Assembly: GCF_000278135.1 (NCBI RefSeq) | Contig: NZ_JH725025.1 | Span: 83,204-147,203 of the forward strand | Origin: Candidatus Bartonella washoeensis Sb944nv | Lineage (GTDB): Bacteria; Pseudomonadota; Alphaproteobacteria; Rhizobiales; Rhizobiaceae | Reading direction: 5' to 3' | DNA: 64,000 nucleotides | Part shown: positions 1-8,714 of the stretch, in pieces | How the letters are laid out: each line of letters opens with the position of its first letter | How positions within the stretch are numbered: the first letter of the stretch is position 1 | Position numbers and translations under genes: made by a program | Notes under the pieces: model-generated | Database searches by the model: none | What the model saw: the letters and a program-made list of their open reading frames with translations, nothing else | What the model was told of the DNA's origin: nothing

Positions 1-1
1 A

Positions 2-169
2 GTCGCATACGCAGCTGCAGCTGCAGCTTTACGTTCAACGAATATAGAGTATGTTGCAAATGCTTATATGGAAAGCCGTCTTGGAGGACAATGGAGATCT
101 TCCTATGGTATGCTGATTGCACGATATAATGCAGGACATTTGTTAAATGTTCTTTATCCTTCAATATGA
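2..169 (+). CDS. C-terminal end of an unidentified protein (partial, cut by window start)
   Basis: The frame is open from base 2 to a TGA at 167-169 and gives the last 55 residues of a protein that begins outside the window. The visible part starts with an alanine run and then has 'AYMESRLGG' and 'SSYGML' before ending 'LYPSI'. This end loosely resembles, from memory only, the C-terminus of AidB-like acyl-CoA dehydrogenases, but there is too little to assign it. The stop lies 16 bases inside the convergent ruvX gene, so the two genes overlap tail to tail. That the frame is coding rests on its openness and protein-like composition. Confidence 0.5.
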   Translation, partial: VAYAAAAAALRSTNIEYVANAYMESRLGGQWRSSYGMLIARYNAGHLLNVLYPSI

Positions 170-633
170 TGAAGACTTTGGATTCTATTGAGAGCACCTT
201 GCAATATGAATGCAGCAGCAGCAGAATCAATCCGATTTGCTCTTTTAGCCCGCGATATGTTCATTTCTAAAAGAGAGCGTTCTGCGGCAATTGTTGATAA
301 GCGTTCGTCCCAAAAAACAAATGGAATTTCTGTATATGCCTCCATATTGCTGACAAAAGTTCTGGTTGCTTGAGCACGAGGGCCGCTGCTTCCATTCATG
401 TTAAGAGGTAAGCCAATGATAACAACCCCTACGTTTTCGCGATCAAAAATTTGTATAAGTGTGCGAGCATCTAACATAAATTTTTTTCGCTGAAGTACAG
501 AACGTGGGTTTGAAAGAAATAATCCTCTATCAGAAACTGCAATTCCGATAGTTTTTGTGCCCAAATCCAAACCTGCTATTGTTTGTCCAGGTAAAAGATG
601 TGCAGTAACTGTATCGATGTCAATAACGGCCAT
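154..633 (-). CDS. ruvX: RuvX/YqgF family RNase H-fold nuclease (putative pre-16S rRNA nuclease / Holliday junction resolvase-like)
   Basis: The 159-residue protein has the normal family length. RuvX/YqgF proteins have an RNase H-like fold and are implicated in 16S rRNA 5' end processing and resolvase-like cleavage in the cytoplasm. Visible motifs are [15 protein letters not shown] (residues 21-35, first acidic residue), GLPLNMNG (74-81), WDERLST (108-114, second acidic residue) and RIDSAAA (134-140, last acidic residue). All catalytic-type acidic positions are present. It is divergent from gatC with about 150 bp between them and overlaps an unidentified convergent gene by 16 bases at its 3' end. 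A ruvX next to gatCA is common in rhizobia. The ATG start at 633 fits the family. Confidence 0.93.
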   Translation of the reverse strand: MAVIDIDTVTAHLLPGQTIAGLDLGTKTIGIAVSDRGLFLSNPRSVLQRKKFMLDARTLIQIFDRENVGVVIIGLPLNMNGSSGPRAQATRTFVSNMEAYTEIPFVFWDERLSTIAAERSLLEMNISRAKRANRIDSAAAAFILQGALNRIQSLHHIEG

Positions 634-705
634 GTGTCTATGATTAAGCTTTTTAATATTTCAGGTCTATACCTTTGATATTTTATATTCGCGTTATCAA
701 TATTC

Positions 706-734
706 TTGCGCTTGTAAACTTAGCCTTGTATAGC
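706..734 (+). promoter_or_regulatory. Candidate sigma-70 promoter for gatCA
   Basis: A TTGCGC hexamer at 706-711 is followed after 17 bases by TATAGC at 729-734, about 50 bp before the gatC ATG. Spacing is ideal and both hexamers are near consensus. This is pattern matching only; A/T-rich DNA gives chance matches. Confidence 0.35.
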
Positions 735-783
735 CAGAAGATAAATAAATGAATATCAAAATAAAAAAACAGAAAGGCATAGT

Positions 784-1071
784 ATGTCTGTTGATCAAGA
801 AACAGTCAAGCGGGTGGCACATTTAGCGCGCATTGCTGTCCAAGAAGATGAAGCAGAACGTATGACAAAAGAGCTCAATGTCATTTTAGGTTTTGTGGAA
901 CAGTTGAATGAAGTTGATGTGAGTGGCGTTGATCCATTAACATCAGTGACGCCAATGACTTTACGAATGCGAGAAGATAGCGTCACAGATGGTAATAAAG
1001 TGGCAGATATCGTAGCAAATGCGCCTGTTACGGAAGAAAATTTTTTTCTTATCTCAAAAGTTGTTGAGTAA
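784..1071 (+). CDS. gatC: Asp-tRNA(Asn)/Glu-tRNA(Gln) amidotransferase subunit C
   Basis: The 95-residue GatC is the small subunit that holds GatA and GatB together in the GatCAB amidotransferase, which converts Glu-tRNA(Gln) and/or Asp-tRNA(Asn) to the amidated forms. Conserved features include the N-terminal [12 protein letters not shown] helix, the [10 protein letters not shown] segment and the [10 protein letters not shown] segment near residues 57-66. AGAAAGG lies just upstream of the ATG at 784. gatA follows after a gap of about 30 bp, so the two are co-transcribed. GatB is not in the window directly after gatA; the gatA gene is followed by a terminator hairpin. Confidence 0.96.
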   Translation: MSVDQETVKRVAHLARIAVQEDEAERMTKELNVILGFVEQLNEVDVSGVDPLTSVTPMTLRMREDSVTDGNKVADIVANAPVTEENFFLISKVVE

Positions 1072-1102
1072 ATTTTTATATTTTTAAAATTTGAGTACCA
1101 AT

Positions 1103-2587
1103 ATGACCGATTTAACAACCCTCACAATTGCACAAGCCCGTGATTCTCTTATAAAGAGAGAGTTTAAAGCAACTGAATTAACAGAAGCTTATTTAAAAGC
1201 GATTGAATCAGCAAATCCAACCTTAAATGCTTATGTAGCAATAACAGCAGAACAAGCAAGAAAAATGGCTGCTGAATCAGATAACCGCTTAGCTAGAGGG
1301 CAGGCGGGTATTTTAGAGGGAATTCCATTAGGAATTAAAGATCTTTTTGCAACACAAGGTGTTCATACTCAAGCCTGTTCGCATATCCTTGATGGTTTTA
1401 AGCCGCATTATGAATCAACAGTGACCGCTAATTTATGGCAAGATGGGGCTGTTATGTTAGGTAAACTTAACATGGATGAGTTTGCAATGGGATCCTCTAA
1501 CGAAACATCATATTATGGTCCAGTTATTAGTCCATGGCAAAAAAAAGGCTCCAATGAAAAACTTGTTCCAGGTGGTTCTTCAGGTGGTTCTGCAGCTGCT
1601 GTTGCAGCACGGATTTGTGCTGGTGCAACGGCAACGGATACAGGCGGCTCAATACGTCAGCCAGCTGCATTTACTGGTACAGTAGGAATTAAACCAACTT
1701 ATGGACGTTGTTCACGGTGGGGTGTTATAGCTTTTGCTTCATCACTTGATCAAGCAGGACCTATTGCTAGAGATGTTCGTGATTGTGCTATTTTGCTTAA
1801 ATCAATGGCTTCCTTTGATGAAAAAGATTCTACTTCCGTGAATATACCAGTGCCTGATTATGAGAGATATCTTGGTCAATCAATCAAAGGAATGAAGATT
1901 GGTATTCCGAAAGAGTACCATATGAAAGGAATGTCTTCTGAAATTATCGAGCTCTGGCAAAAAGGAATAAATTGGCTAAAAGAAGCAGGTGCAGAAATTA
2001 GTGATATTTCATTACCCCATACAAAATATGCTTTGCCTGCTTACTATATTGTCGCTCCTGCAGAAGCATCTTCCAATTTAGCCCGCTATGATGGTGTCCG
2101 TTTTGGTCTTCGTATACCGGGAAAAGACGTCATTGAAATGTATGAAAATACCCGATCAGTTGGTTTTGGTGATGAAGTGAAACGGCGTATTTTGATTGGC
2201 ACATATGTTCTTTCATCAGGTTACTATAATGCCTATTATTTGAGAGCCCAAAAAGTACGGACATTGGTCAAGAATGATTTTGATCAATGTTTTTCTTCCG
2301 GTATTGATGCTATTCTCACACCTGCAACACCAACACCAGCTTTTAGCATTGCTGATGAGAAAATAAAAAGTGATGCCGTATCCATGTACCTCAATGATAT
2401 TTTTACTGTTCCAGTGAATATGGCTGGTTTACCAGGAATCTCTGTTCCTGCTGGTCTTTCAGAAAATGGTTTACCGCTAGGGTTGCAATTAATTGGTAAG
2501 CCTTTTGCTGAAGAAGTCATTTTTCAGATAGCGCACATTATAGAACAAGCAGCGGGAGTATTTAGCGCAGAGAAATGGTGGACATAA
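1103..2587 (+). CDS. gatA: Asp-tRNA(Asn)/Glu-tRNA(Gln) amidotransferase subunit A
   Basis: This is the amidase subunit of GatCAB, which hydrolyses glutamine to supply ammonia for transamidation of misacylated tRNA. The amidase-signature Ser-cisSer-Lys triad is intact. Counting from the ATG at 1103, the lysine is in GIKDLF (about residue 79), the cis-serine is in the GGSSGGS loop (about 157-163) and the nucleophile is in TDTGGSIRQ (about 183). The frame also allows a TTG four codons earlier at 1091, but rhizobial GatA proteins begin with an M-(S/T)-(D/E)-L-T-x-L-T-I pattern, which favours 1103 (494 residues). There is no strong Shine-Dalgarno at either start, so coupling to gatC is likely. Confidence 0.96.
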   Translation: MTDLTTLTIAQARDSLIKREFKATELTEAYLKAIESANPTLNAYVAITAEQARKMAAESDNRLARGQAGILEGIPLGIKDLFATQGVHTQACSHILDGFKPHYESTVTANLWQDGAVMLGKLNMDEFAMGSSNETSYYGPVISPWQKKGSNEKLVPGGSSGGSAAAVAARICAGATATDTGGSIRQPAAFTGTVGIKPTYGRCSRWGVIAFASSLDQAGPIARDVRDCAILLKSMASFDEKDSTSVNIPVPDYERYLGQSIKGMKIGIPKEYHMKGMSSEIIELWQKGINWLKEAGAEISDISLPHTKYALPAYYIVAPAEASSNLARYDGVRFGLRIPGKDVIEMYENTRSVGFGDEVKRRILIGTYVLSSGYYNAYYLRAQKVRTLVKNDFDQCFSSGIDAILTPATPTPAFSIADEKIKSDAVSMYLNDIFTVPVNMAGLPGISVPAGLSENGLPLGLQLIGKPFAEEVIFQIAHIIEQAAGVFSAEKWWT

Positions 2588-2615
2588 TAATGAAAACAGT
2601 GTGGTTTTAAAGCTT

Positions 2616-2636
2616 GGCTTTTTTTATAAAAAAGCC
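2616..2636. terminator. Hairpin terminator between convergent gatA and livF
   Basis: GGCTTTTTT (2616-2624) and AAAAAAGCC (2628-2636) form a perfect 9-bp stem with a 3-base loop. The stem carries its own T/A runs, so it can act in both directions: for gatA about 30 bases after its stop, and for the liv operon about 90 bases after livF. It is the only good hairpin between the two genes. Confidence 0.7.
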
Positions 2637-2725
2637 ATACTTTTAAAAGGCATACTCTCTTAACATAAAGCAATGCTTGGTTAGAGGGGGGGGGATTTTG
2701 CTTCTTCGTTATTTCAGTATCGTTC

Positions 2726-3436
2726 TTAGCCACCGAGATATGCTTCTTTAACACGTGGATCAGAAAGCATGGCTTTACCTTCACCGTGAAATAAAACATG
2801 TCCTACTTCCAGAATATAAGCATAATCGGCAATGGAGAGTGCTGCAAATGCGTTTTGTTCAATAAGAAGAATAGTTTTTCCCATATCGTTAATTTTTCGA
2901 ATAATCGAAAAAATTTCCCGTACAAGAAGTGGTGCTAGTCCCAGAGAAGGTTCATCTAATATAACCATGTCAGGGTTACTCATGAGTGCGCGACCTACAG
3001 CGAGCATTTGTTGTTCACCACCTGACATTGTTCCTGCAAATTGCTTTGCTCTTTCACGGAGGCGCGGAAAAAGATCAAATATCCATTCTATATCACGAGC
3101 AATCCCTGATTTATCATGACGAGTATAGGCACCTAAATGTAGATTCTCTAAAACAGTAAAATGAGGCATAATACGCCGTCCTTCAGGACTTAGCGCAATA
3201 CCTAATCGCAAAATTTTTTCTGGTGATTTTTTAATGATTGATTCGCCTTTGTATGTAATCTCCCCACAGACTGATCGATTAAGTCCTGTGATAGACCGTA
3301 CAATGCTCGTTTTCCCTGCTCCATTGGCACCAATTAAAGTTACTATGCTTCCCTTTTTTATAGACATAGAAAGATTTTGGATGGCTTGAATGGCGCCATA
3401 ACGAACGTGAAGATTTTTAATTTTAAGAATATTCAT
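2726..3436 (-). CDS. livF: Branched-chain amino acid ABC transporter ATP-binding protein LivF
   Basis: This is the second of the two ATPases that drive the Liv (leucine/isoleucine/valine) importer at the inner membrane. From the ATG at 3436 the protein has 236 residues, the usual LivF length. Walker A is GANGAGKT (36-43), the ABC signature is MSGGEQQ (137-143) and Walker B is MVILDEP (157-163). The frame is open further upstream, but GGCGGAG just before 3436 and family length settle the start. The gene overlaps livG by 14 bases, so translation is coupled. It is the last gene of the operon, ahead of the terminator at 2616-2636. Confidence 0.96.
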   Translation of the reverse strand: MNILKIKNLHVRYGAIQAIQNLSMSIKKGSIVTLIGANGAGKTSIVRSITGLNRSVCGEITYKGESIIKKSPEKILRLGIALSPEGRRIMPHFTVLENLHLGAYTRHDKSGIARDIEWIFDLFPRLRERAKQFAGTMSGGEQQMLAVGRALMSNPDMVILDEPSLGLAPLLVREIFSIIRKINDMGKTILLIEQNAFAALSIADYAYILEVGHVLFHGEGKAMLSDPRVKEAYLGG

Positions 3437-4205
3437 AGAAATCTCCGCCAAGATAAGCTTCAATGACTTTAGGGTCGTTACGAATTTCATCTGGTGTGCC
3501 ATTAGCAATGCAACAGCCATATTCCATTACCCAAATATATTGGCAAAGCCCCATAACAACTTTCATATCGTGTTCGATAAGCAGAATTGTAAGATCAAAA
3601 TCTTTTTGCACTTTTGCTATGAATTTTTTAAGCTCTTCGCTTTCTTGTGGATTCATTCCAGCAGCTGGTTCATCAAGAAGAAGTAATTTTGGCTTTGTTG
3701 CTAAAGCGCGTGCAATTTCTAGACGTCTTTGCACACCATAGGGCAGAGTCATTGCAGATTGATTGGCAAGGTGATCAAGCTGTAACCGTTCAAGAAGTTC
3801 CATTGAATTTTCATGAATCTCGTTTTTTTCTTTCATTGCTTTTGGTAAAAACAAGGCTGAAGAAAACCATGGATATTTTTGGCGGACATGAGCTCCCACC
3901 ATAACATTTTGCAAAACTGTTAACCCTGAAAAAAGGCGAATATTTTGAAATGTCCTTGCAATATGGCGTCTACAGATAATATAAGGAGGAGCCCCAGAAA
4001 CTTTTTGTTTATTAAAAAGAATTGTTCCACTTGTAGGAGCATAAAACCCCGAAATCATATTAAAAACTGTTGTTTTTCCAGCACCATTCGGACCAATTAA
4101 TCCAGTAATCGTTCCTCGTTTAATAGTCATATTAATGTTATTTACAGCAATCAATCCGCCAAAACGCATGACAATATCATTGAGTGAAAGGATGGTGTTG
4201 TTCAT
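3423..4205 (-). CDS. livG: Branched-chain amino acid ABC transporter ATP-binding protein LivG
   Basis: This is the first ATPase of the Liv importer, 260 residues. Walker A is GPNGAGKTT (38-46). The signature segment is the LivG-type variant LPYGVQRRLEIARAL (154-168), with YG where most ABC proteins have SGG. Walker B is LLLLDEP (174-180), followed by the family's AAGMNP. GGAAAG lies ahead of the ATG at 4205. The ATG overlaps the livM stop by four bases (ATGA type), and its own 3' end overlaps livF, so livM-G-F behave as one translational unit. Confidence 0.96.
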   Translation of the reverse strand: MNNTILSLNDIVMRFGGLIAVNNINMTIKRGTITGLIGPNGAGKTTVFNMISGFYAPTSGTILFNKQKVSGAPPYIICRRHIARTFQNIRLFSGLTVLQNVMVGAHVRQKYPWFSSALFLPKAMKEKNEIHENSMELLERLQLDHLANQSAMTLPYGVQRRLEIARALATKPKLLLLDEPAAGMNPQESEELKKFIAKVQKDFDLTILLIEHDMKVVMGLCQYIWVMEYGCCIANGTPDEIRNDPKVIEAYLGGDFYEYS

Positions 4206-5260
4206 AGCTTTCCTTCATTATTAGAGAACTTTTTACGCGTCAAAAAGCAATAAATTCCATTCCATGAGAATTCACGTTGTCCTAACAATCCTTTTCGCCA
4301 AAATAAGATAATCATTAACAATAAAAGAGAAAAAACAACCATACGGAGTCCTGGTATCTCTGGAACATGTATAAAACCTAAGTCAAACGGACTTTCAATA
4401 ATACGAAGCCATTCAAGCATAACTGTAATGATAATACTGCCAATAATGCTGCCTGTAATTGAACCAAGACCACCAGCAACAACAATCATCAAAATATTAA
4501 AGGTTAGGAGAAAGTTGAACATTTTGGGATCGATAGTTGAAATAAGAGCAGCCATCAATGCCCCTCCAATACCTGCAAAAAATGCACCAATAGTAAAGGA
4601 AAAGCTACGGTAGAAAAAAGCGTTAATACCCATTGTTTTGGCGGCAATTTCATCATCACGAATAGCGCGTAGTACATTACCAGTATTGCTTCGCAATAAA
4701 AGAATAGTGAAGATAATTGTAAATGCTAGCCAACCATAGTTCCACCATAATGTTGCATTTTGAGGAATTCCTTTGATTCCAAGTGAACCATTTGTTAGAG
4801 ATGTAGTGTTCGTAATGACAATACGAATAATTTCTGCAAAGCCCAATGTTGCAATTCCAAGATAATCTCCACCGAGACGTAACACTGGAAGAGCGATTAA
4901 TAAACCTGCGATTGCAGCGCATAGACCACTTATAACAACAGCCACAAAAAAAGGTAATTGCAAATAATGTAGGGGTTCAGCTATGGGCTCAAGAAGCCAC
5001 ATCATTTCTTTCTGTTCAGGAGAAAGAAGTAAAATTGCGCATACATAAGCACCAATGGCCATGAAGCCAGCATGCCCAAGAGAAAACATACCTGTGAAAC
5101 CGTAAATTAAATTAAGCGAAATTGCTAATATTGCATTAATGGCAATAAGATTAATAACACGAAGTGTATAGTCGTTAAAATGGTTGTTTGCATAAAATAA
5201 AAAACCAATAAAAATCAAAAGACTGACACACGATAGAAAAGTTGTTGTTGATTTTGCCAT
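4202..5260 (-). CDS. livM: Branched-chain amino acid ABC transporter permease LivM
   Basis: This 352-residue polytopic inner-membrane protein is one of the two permeases of the Liv importer. Hydrophobic segments run through most of the length. The conserved stretch IYGFTGMFSLGHAGFMAIGAY near residue 50-70 (given here in two overlapping parts, IYGFTGMFSLGHAG and HAGFMAIGAY) and the GGLGSITGSIIG segment near residue 265 are typical. Its start codon overlaps the livH stop by one base (TAATG). A 71-bp degraded copy of its residues about 50-70 sits 3.4 kb away at 8551-8621. Confidence 0.96.
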   Translation of the reverse strand: MAKSTTTFLSCVSLLIFIGFLFYANNHFNDYTLRVINLIAINAILAISLNLIYGFTGMFSLGHAGFMAIGAYVCAILLLSPEQKEMMWLLEPIAEPLHYLQLPFFVAVVISGLCAAIAGLLIALPVLRLGGDYLGIATLGFAEIIRIVITNTTSLTNGSLGIKGIPQNATLWWNYGWLAFTIIFTILLLRSNTGNVLRAIRDDEIAAKTMGINAFFYRSFSFTIGAFFAGIGGALMAALISTIDPKMFNFLLTFNILMIVVAGGLGSITGSIIGSIIITVMLEWLRIIESPFDLGFIHVPEIPGLRMVVFSLLLLMIILFWRKGLLGQREFSWNGIYCFLTRKKFSNNEGKL

Positions 5261-6336
5261 TAGATTTTCTCCTGACTTTTTTTACCCATTAAACCGGTGG
5301 GCATTACCAATAAAATCAGAATTAATAAAATAAAGGCGAAAGCATCTCGGTATCCAGATAAAGCAGGAAAGAATGCAATAATCATAATTTCAATAAACCC
5401 TAATAACAATCCACCCAACATTGCTCCTGGAATTGAGCCAATACCTCCGATAACGGCTGCAATAAATGCTTTGAGCCCTGGAAGAACTCCCATATAAGGT
5501 TGAATTTGAGGATAGCGCAGAGACCACATGATGCCTGCAATAGCAGCAAGTGCTGAGCCTATCCCAAATGTGAATGCAATGACTTTATTGACAGAAACAC
5601 CCATCAAACGGGTTGTTTCGATATCGTGTGAGATTGCACGCATAGCAAGACCAGGTTTTGTTTTATGGATAATCCACAGTAATAACAAAATAAGAATAAA
5701 CGAAACAGTAGGAACGATCAGAGACATGGGAGCAATTCTAATAATTCCATCTGAGCCTTGTCCTAGATGCCATAGAATCGGTTTTACAAGAAAATCTGGC
5801 TGTTTCACTCCTTTAGGGACGCCGCTAAAGAGTACAGTAGCAAGATTTTCAATAAAAAAGGAAACTCCTATTGCACCTATAAGTGCTGAAATACGCGGTG
5901 CGTGGCGTAGAGGTCGATAAGCAAACTGATCAACAGTAATACCCACTGCACTTGTGATAAAAATTGAAAAACAGATAGCTAAGATCCAAATTGGTGTAAA
6001 ATCTTGCGGTGCAATTTTAAAATAATAAATAAATCCTAGAACAAGGATAGAAAAGACAGCAATCCAATAAATTGGAGGGCGTTTTTTGAACCCTATAAAT
6101 ACTGAATAATAAACAAGAAAAGCCAGTAAAACAAGGAGAACAGCAACCCAAGCAGGCATAAAGCTAATTGTAGAAAAGAAAACAAAATATGCTCCTAGCA
6201 TAAAGATGTCGCCGTGAGCGAAATTAATGAGTCTTAAGATACCATAGACCATGGTATAACCAATCGCTATAAGTCCATAAAGCGACCCCAATGCCAGTGC
6301 ATTAAAAAAATACTGGATGAACATTTCAGTGCTCAT
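5260..6336 (-). CDS. livH: Branched-chain amino acid ABC transporter permease LivH
   Basis: This is the second permease of the Liv importer. The ATG at 6336 is preceded by GGAAGGACGAG, an excellent Shine-Dalgarno; the in-frame GTG at 6351 would put that site inside the gene, so 6336 is preferred (358 residues). Typical LivH segments are IGYTMVYGILRLINFAHGD near the N-terminus and AAVIGGIGSIPGAMLGG in the last third. It is longer than enteric LivH because of an extra hydrophobic stretch around residues 75-115 (KKRPPIYWIAV onward), giving one or two additional membrane spans, which is also seen in other alphaproteobacterial LivH proteins. Confidence 0.95.
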   Translation of the reverse strand: MSTEMFIQYFFNALALGSLYGLIAIGYTMVYGILRLINFAHGDIFMLGAYFVFFSTISFMPAWVAVLLVLLAFLVYYSVFIGFKKRPPIYWIAVFSILVLGFIYYFKIAPQDFTPIWILAICFSIFITSAVGITVDQFAYRPLRHAPRISALIGAIGVSFFIENLATVLFSGVPKGVKQPDFLVKPILWHLGQGSDGIIRIAPMSLIVPTVSFILILLLLWIIHKTKPGLAMRAISHDIETTRLMGVSVNKVIAFTFGIGSALAAIAGIMWSLRYPQIQPYMGVLPGLKAFIAAVIGGIGSIPGAMLGGLLLGFIEIMIIAFFPALSGYRDAFAFILLILILLVMPTGLMGKKSQEKI

Positions 6337-6415
6337 CTCTCGTCCTTCCACATTTGTTAATTATAGGATTAAAGTAAGAATTCTTATATTTTATTTGATA
6401 AAATGGTCTTCACCC

Positions 6416-6443
6416 AATTCTTGCCTTTTGATTAGCAAGAATT
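6416..6443 (-). promoter_or_regulatory. Intercistronic hairpin between livK and livH
   Basis: AATTCTTGC (6416-6424) and GCAAGAATT (6435-6443) form a perfect 9-bp stem with a 10-base loop a few bases after the livK stop. In the direction of the operon there is no T-run after the stem, so it is not a standard terminator. Such hairpins after binding-protein genes commonly protect the upstream mRNA from 3' exonucleases and let the binding protein be made in excess over the permeases; that role is inference here. Confidence 0.5.
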
Positions 6444-6450
6444 TTTTGCT

Positions 6451-7584
6451 TTAAAAAGCAGGTTTGACTTCATCTAAATAGACACGCTTCCCATTCTTTA
6501 TTTCAATTACACCGATAGGAATTTGAGGATTATGATTTTCATCCATAGACATATTACCAAAGGGTGTTGGAAAATCTTTTAATTTGCTGAGCTCTATCAT
6601 AATTTTTTCACGATCAGCACTGCCAGCATTTTCAATAGCTTTCACGAACATCATGTAACTCGTATATCCTAAAACAGAATTGATATTTGGTTCTTGATCA
6701 GGATAAGTGTCTTTCCATTCGTTTGTGAATTCTTGTGCAGCTGCTGACATGTTGGGCATGTCCTTACTATAAGGAAGCGTTGTATGTAAGAATCCTTCTG
6801 CAGCTTTTCCTGCAATTGTAATGGTTTCGGGATTATCCATAGCATCACCACCCATAATTCGAAATTTCGCACCTAACTCACGCGCTTGCTTCATAATGAT
6901 AGCGCCTTCAGAAAAATAGGATGGGATAAATAAGATATCGGGTTTCTGTGCTATAATCTGTGTCAGAACAGCTGAAAAATCCTGATCTCCGGAATTATAG
7001 TTTAAATTTGAGATAACTTCACCACCGAGTTTTTTAAAAGAGCGCATAAAATAACTCGCAAGACCGATAGCGTAATCGTTTGATATATCTTTGAGTATTG
7101 CAGCTTTTTTTGCGTGTAAAGTTTGAATTGCGTAAGTCGCGATTCCTATACCTTGGTAAGAATCAATAAAGCAAGCGCGGAAATAATATTTTTTGCCCTG
7201 TGTAACAAGTGGATTTGTTGAGGAGGTTGCAATAGCTGGAGTTTTGGCTTTTTCAGATATTTCTCCACCAGCTAATGAGAGTGAAGAGCCATAACTACCG
7301 ATGATTCCGCTCACTTTTTCACTAGCAGTTAAACGCATAACAGCATTAGCAGCTTCCACTTTATCGGATTTATTATCAATAACAATAAGTTCCACTTTAC
7401 GTCCTAGTATTTCTGGGATCTTTTTATGCGCTAACTGTATGCCTTTAATCTCAAGTTGTCCTCCAAATGCATTTTGACCACTTAACGGAAGGTAAACACC
7501 AATCTTAATGGGTTCACTGGCATAGACATTTGCTACAAATACCATTAAAGCTGCGATTGTAGTAAGGATTTTCTTCAATTGCAT
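6451..7584 (-). CDS. livK: Branched-chain amino acid ABC transporter periplasmic substrate-binding protein
   Basis: The 377-residue precursor has a clear signal peptide (MQLKKILTTIAALMVFVANVYA, cleavage likely after the AYA-type site near residue 22) and a type I periplasmic binding fold (IKIGVYLPLSGQNAFGG at the mature N-terminus, then an IIGSYGSSLSLA substrate loop near residue 95). It captures leucine, isoleucine, valine or related amino acids for LivHMGF. GAGGAAGG precedes the ATG. It is the first gene of the liv operon, separated from livH by a 114-bp gap holding a hairpin. The exact substrate cannot be read from sequence. Confidence 0.94.
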   Translation of the reverse strand: MQLKKILTTIAALMVFVANVYASEPIKIGVYLPLSGQNAFGGQLEIKGIQLAHKKIPEILGRKVELIVIDNKSDKVEAANAVMRLTASEKVSGIIGSYGSSLSLAGGEISEKAKTPAIATSSTNPLVTQGKKYYFRACFIDSYQGIGIATYAIQTLHAKKAAILKDISNDYAIGLASYFMRSFKKLGGEVISNLNYNSGDQDFSAVLTQIIAQKPDILFIPSYFSEGAIIMKQARELGAKFRIMGGDAMDNPETITIAGKAAEGFLHTTLPYSKDMPNMSAAAQEFTNEWKDTYPDQEPNINSVLGYTSYMMFVKAIENAGSADREKIMIELSKLKDFPTPFGNMSMDENHNPQIPIGVIEIKNGKRVYLDEVKPAF

Positions 7585-7909
7585 TGTGCACCTTCCTCAA
7601 TTTAGTTGTAGTTTCCGCACTCTATATGGAACTTCTTTATCATGCAAGTTACACATTAACGAAAATATCGTTACAAATTGTGTGAAAACACTTCATCTAT
7701 TCTATCATCCCTTTTTAGTAAGATATGTGAAGCGTATGATCAAACATTTTATGTAAAATTTAAATTTGTAGATTGAATATGAGCATAGAAGATTAATGAC
7801 AATATGGGGAAATCTTATCTTAGGACTTGCGTGTTGATGCAAGAGCAATGTTTACTTGGTGTAGAGAATCAATATCATACAATTTAGACCTACAGGATCA
7901 CGTTTTATT
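7585..7909. other. Divergent intergenic region between livK and the cold-shock gene
   Basis: This 325-bp non-coding stretch carries the promoters of two divergent transcripts. The one distinct element is a palindrome at 7657-7673. The cold-shock gene side has a leader with no ORF. I see no RNA gene here. Confidence 0.6.
7657..7673. promoter_or_regulatory. Candidate operator palindrome upstream of livK
   Basis: TAACGA and TCGTTA flank a 5-base A/T spacer (AAATA), forming a perfect 6-bp dyad about 73 bp ahead of the livK start. The position suits a regulator of the liv operon. No regulator is known to me for this motif, and A/T-rich DNA gives some dyads by chance. Confidence 0.3.
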
Positions 7910-8485
7910 ATGACAAGTAAGGATACATTAAAGGATTATTCCCTGTCTGAGGACAATAGAGGTGCTTGTAGTGAGATTATTGAAATCAGTGGTGTCATTA
8001 AGTGGTTTGATGGGAGCAAGGGGTACGGGTTTATTGTACCTGATTTGCCTGGTTTTCCAGATATATTATTGCATGTTACGGTGATGCGAAGGGATGGCTT
8101 TCAAACAATTTTGGAAGGTGCTAAAATTGTTTGTGCTGTAGAAAAAACTGAACGAGGATTGAAGTGCGTCCAAGTGAAATCTATAGATTGCTCATCCGCA
8201 ATTCATCCGTCAGAAACTCCAGCTCGTACACATGTCGTTGTTACTCCAGAAAGTGGTTTAGAACGCGCAATTGTAAAGTGGTTTAATCGTGATAAAGGAT
8301 TCGGTTTTCTTAGCCGCGGAGAGGGAACTGAGGATATTTTTGTTCATATGGAAACTTTGCGCCGTTTTGGTTTAGCAGAACTTCGTTCTGGTCAAGTCGT
8401 TCTTGTACGTTTTGGTAAAGGAGAAAAAGGCTTGATGACAGCGGAAATTTATCCGGATATAGCCATTCCGTTTGCTACGCATTGA
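7910..8485 (+). CDS. Two-domain cold-shock protein
   Basis: This 191-residue protein contains two cold-shock (CSD) nucleic-acid-binding domains, a layout common in alphaproteobacteria. CSD1 spans about 27-92 with RNP1 KGYGFI (37-42) and RNP2 DILLH (51-55). CSD2 spans about 118-182 with RNP1 KGFGFL (129-134) and RNP2 DIFVH (142-146). The second domain is closer to the consensus; the first has a 'PDLPGFP' insertion between its RNP motifs and DILLH instead of DIFVH. It probably binds single-stranded RNA or DNA as a chaperone. AGGA lies about 11 bases before the ATG. It appears to be a single-gene transcript. Confidence 0.9.
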   Translation: MTSKDTLKDYSLSEDNRGACSEIIEISGVIKWFDGSKGYGFIVPDLPGFPDILLHVTVMRRDGFQTILEGAKIVCAVEKTERGLKCVQVKSIDCSSAIHPSETPARTHVVVTPESGLERAIVKWFNRDKGFGFLSRGEGTEDIFVHMETLRRFGLAELRSGQVVLVRFGKGEKGLMTAEIYPDIAIPFATH

Positions 8486-8550
8486 ATTTCACTATGGAAG
8501 CTATATCACCTATCTTTGTTTAGGAAAAAGGCGATTAGTGTTTTTACATT

Positions 8551-8621
8551 AAGCACAGATAGCCATAAAGCCGGTATGTGCAAGAGGGAATGCACCTGTG
8601 AAACCGTAAATCAAATGAAGC
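8551..8621 (-). pseudogene. Fragment of a livM-like permease gene
   Basis: This stretch aligns without gaps to livM bases 5048-5118, with 56 of 71 bases identical by my count, in the same orientation. Translated on the minus strand it reads LHLIYGFTGAFPLAHTGFMA, matching the LivM loop LNLIYGFTGMFSLGHAGFMA. Neighbouring bases do not continue the match convincingly and there is no start, so it is a relic, either of a partial duplication of livM or of a former second livM gene. It lies between the cold-shock gene and the DUF192 gene. Confidence 0.75.
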
Positions 8622-8714
8622 AATGCAATATCACTTTATAAGTGATGAGAGAGTTACACTCTTATTTCGTTTCTGTTTTTTATTTTATGCAATAAAGTTA
8701 GAGAGTTGTTTGGT

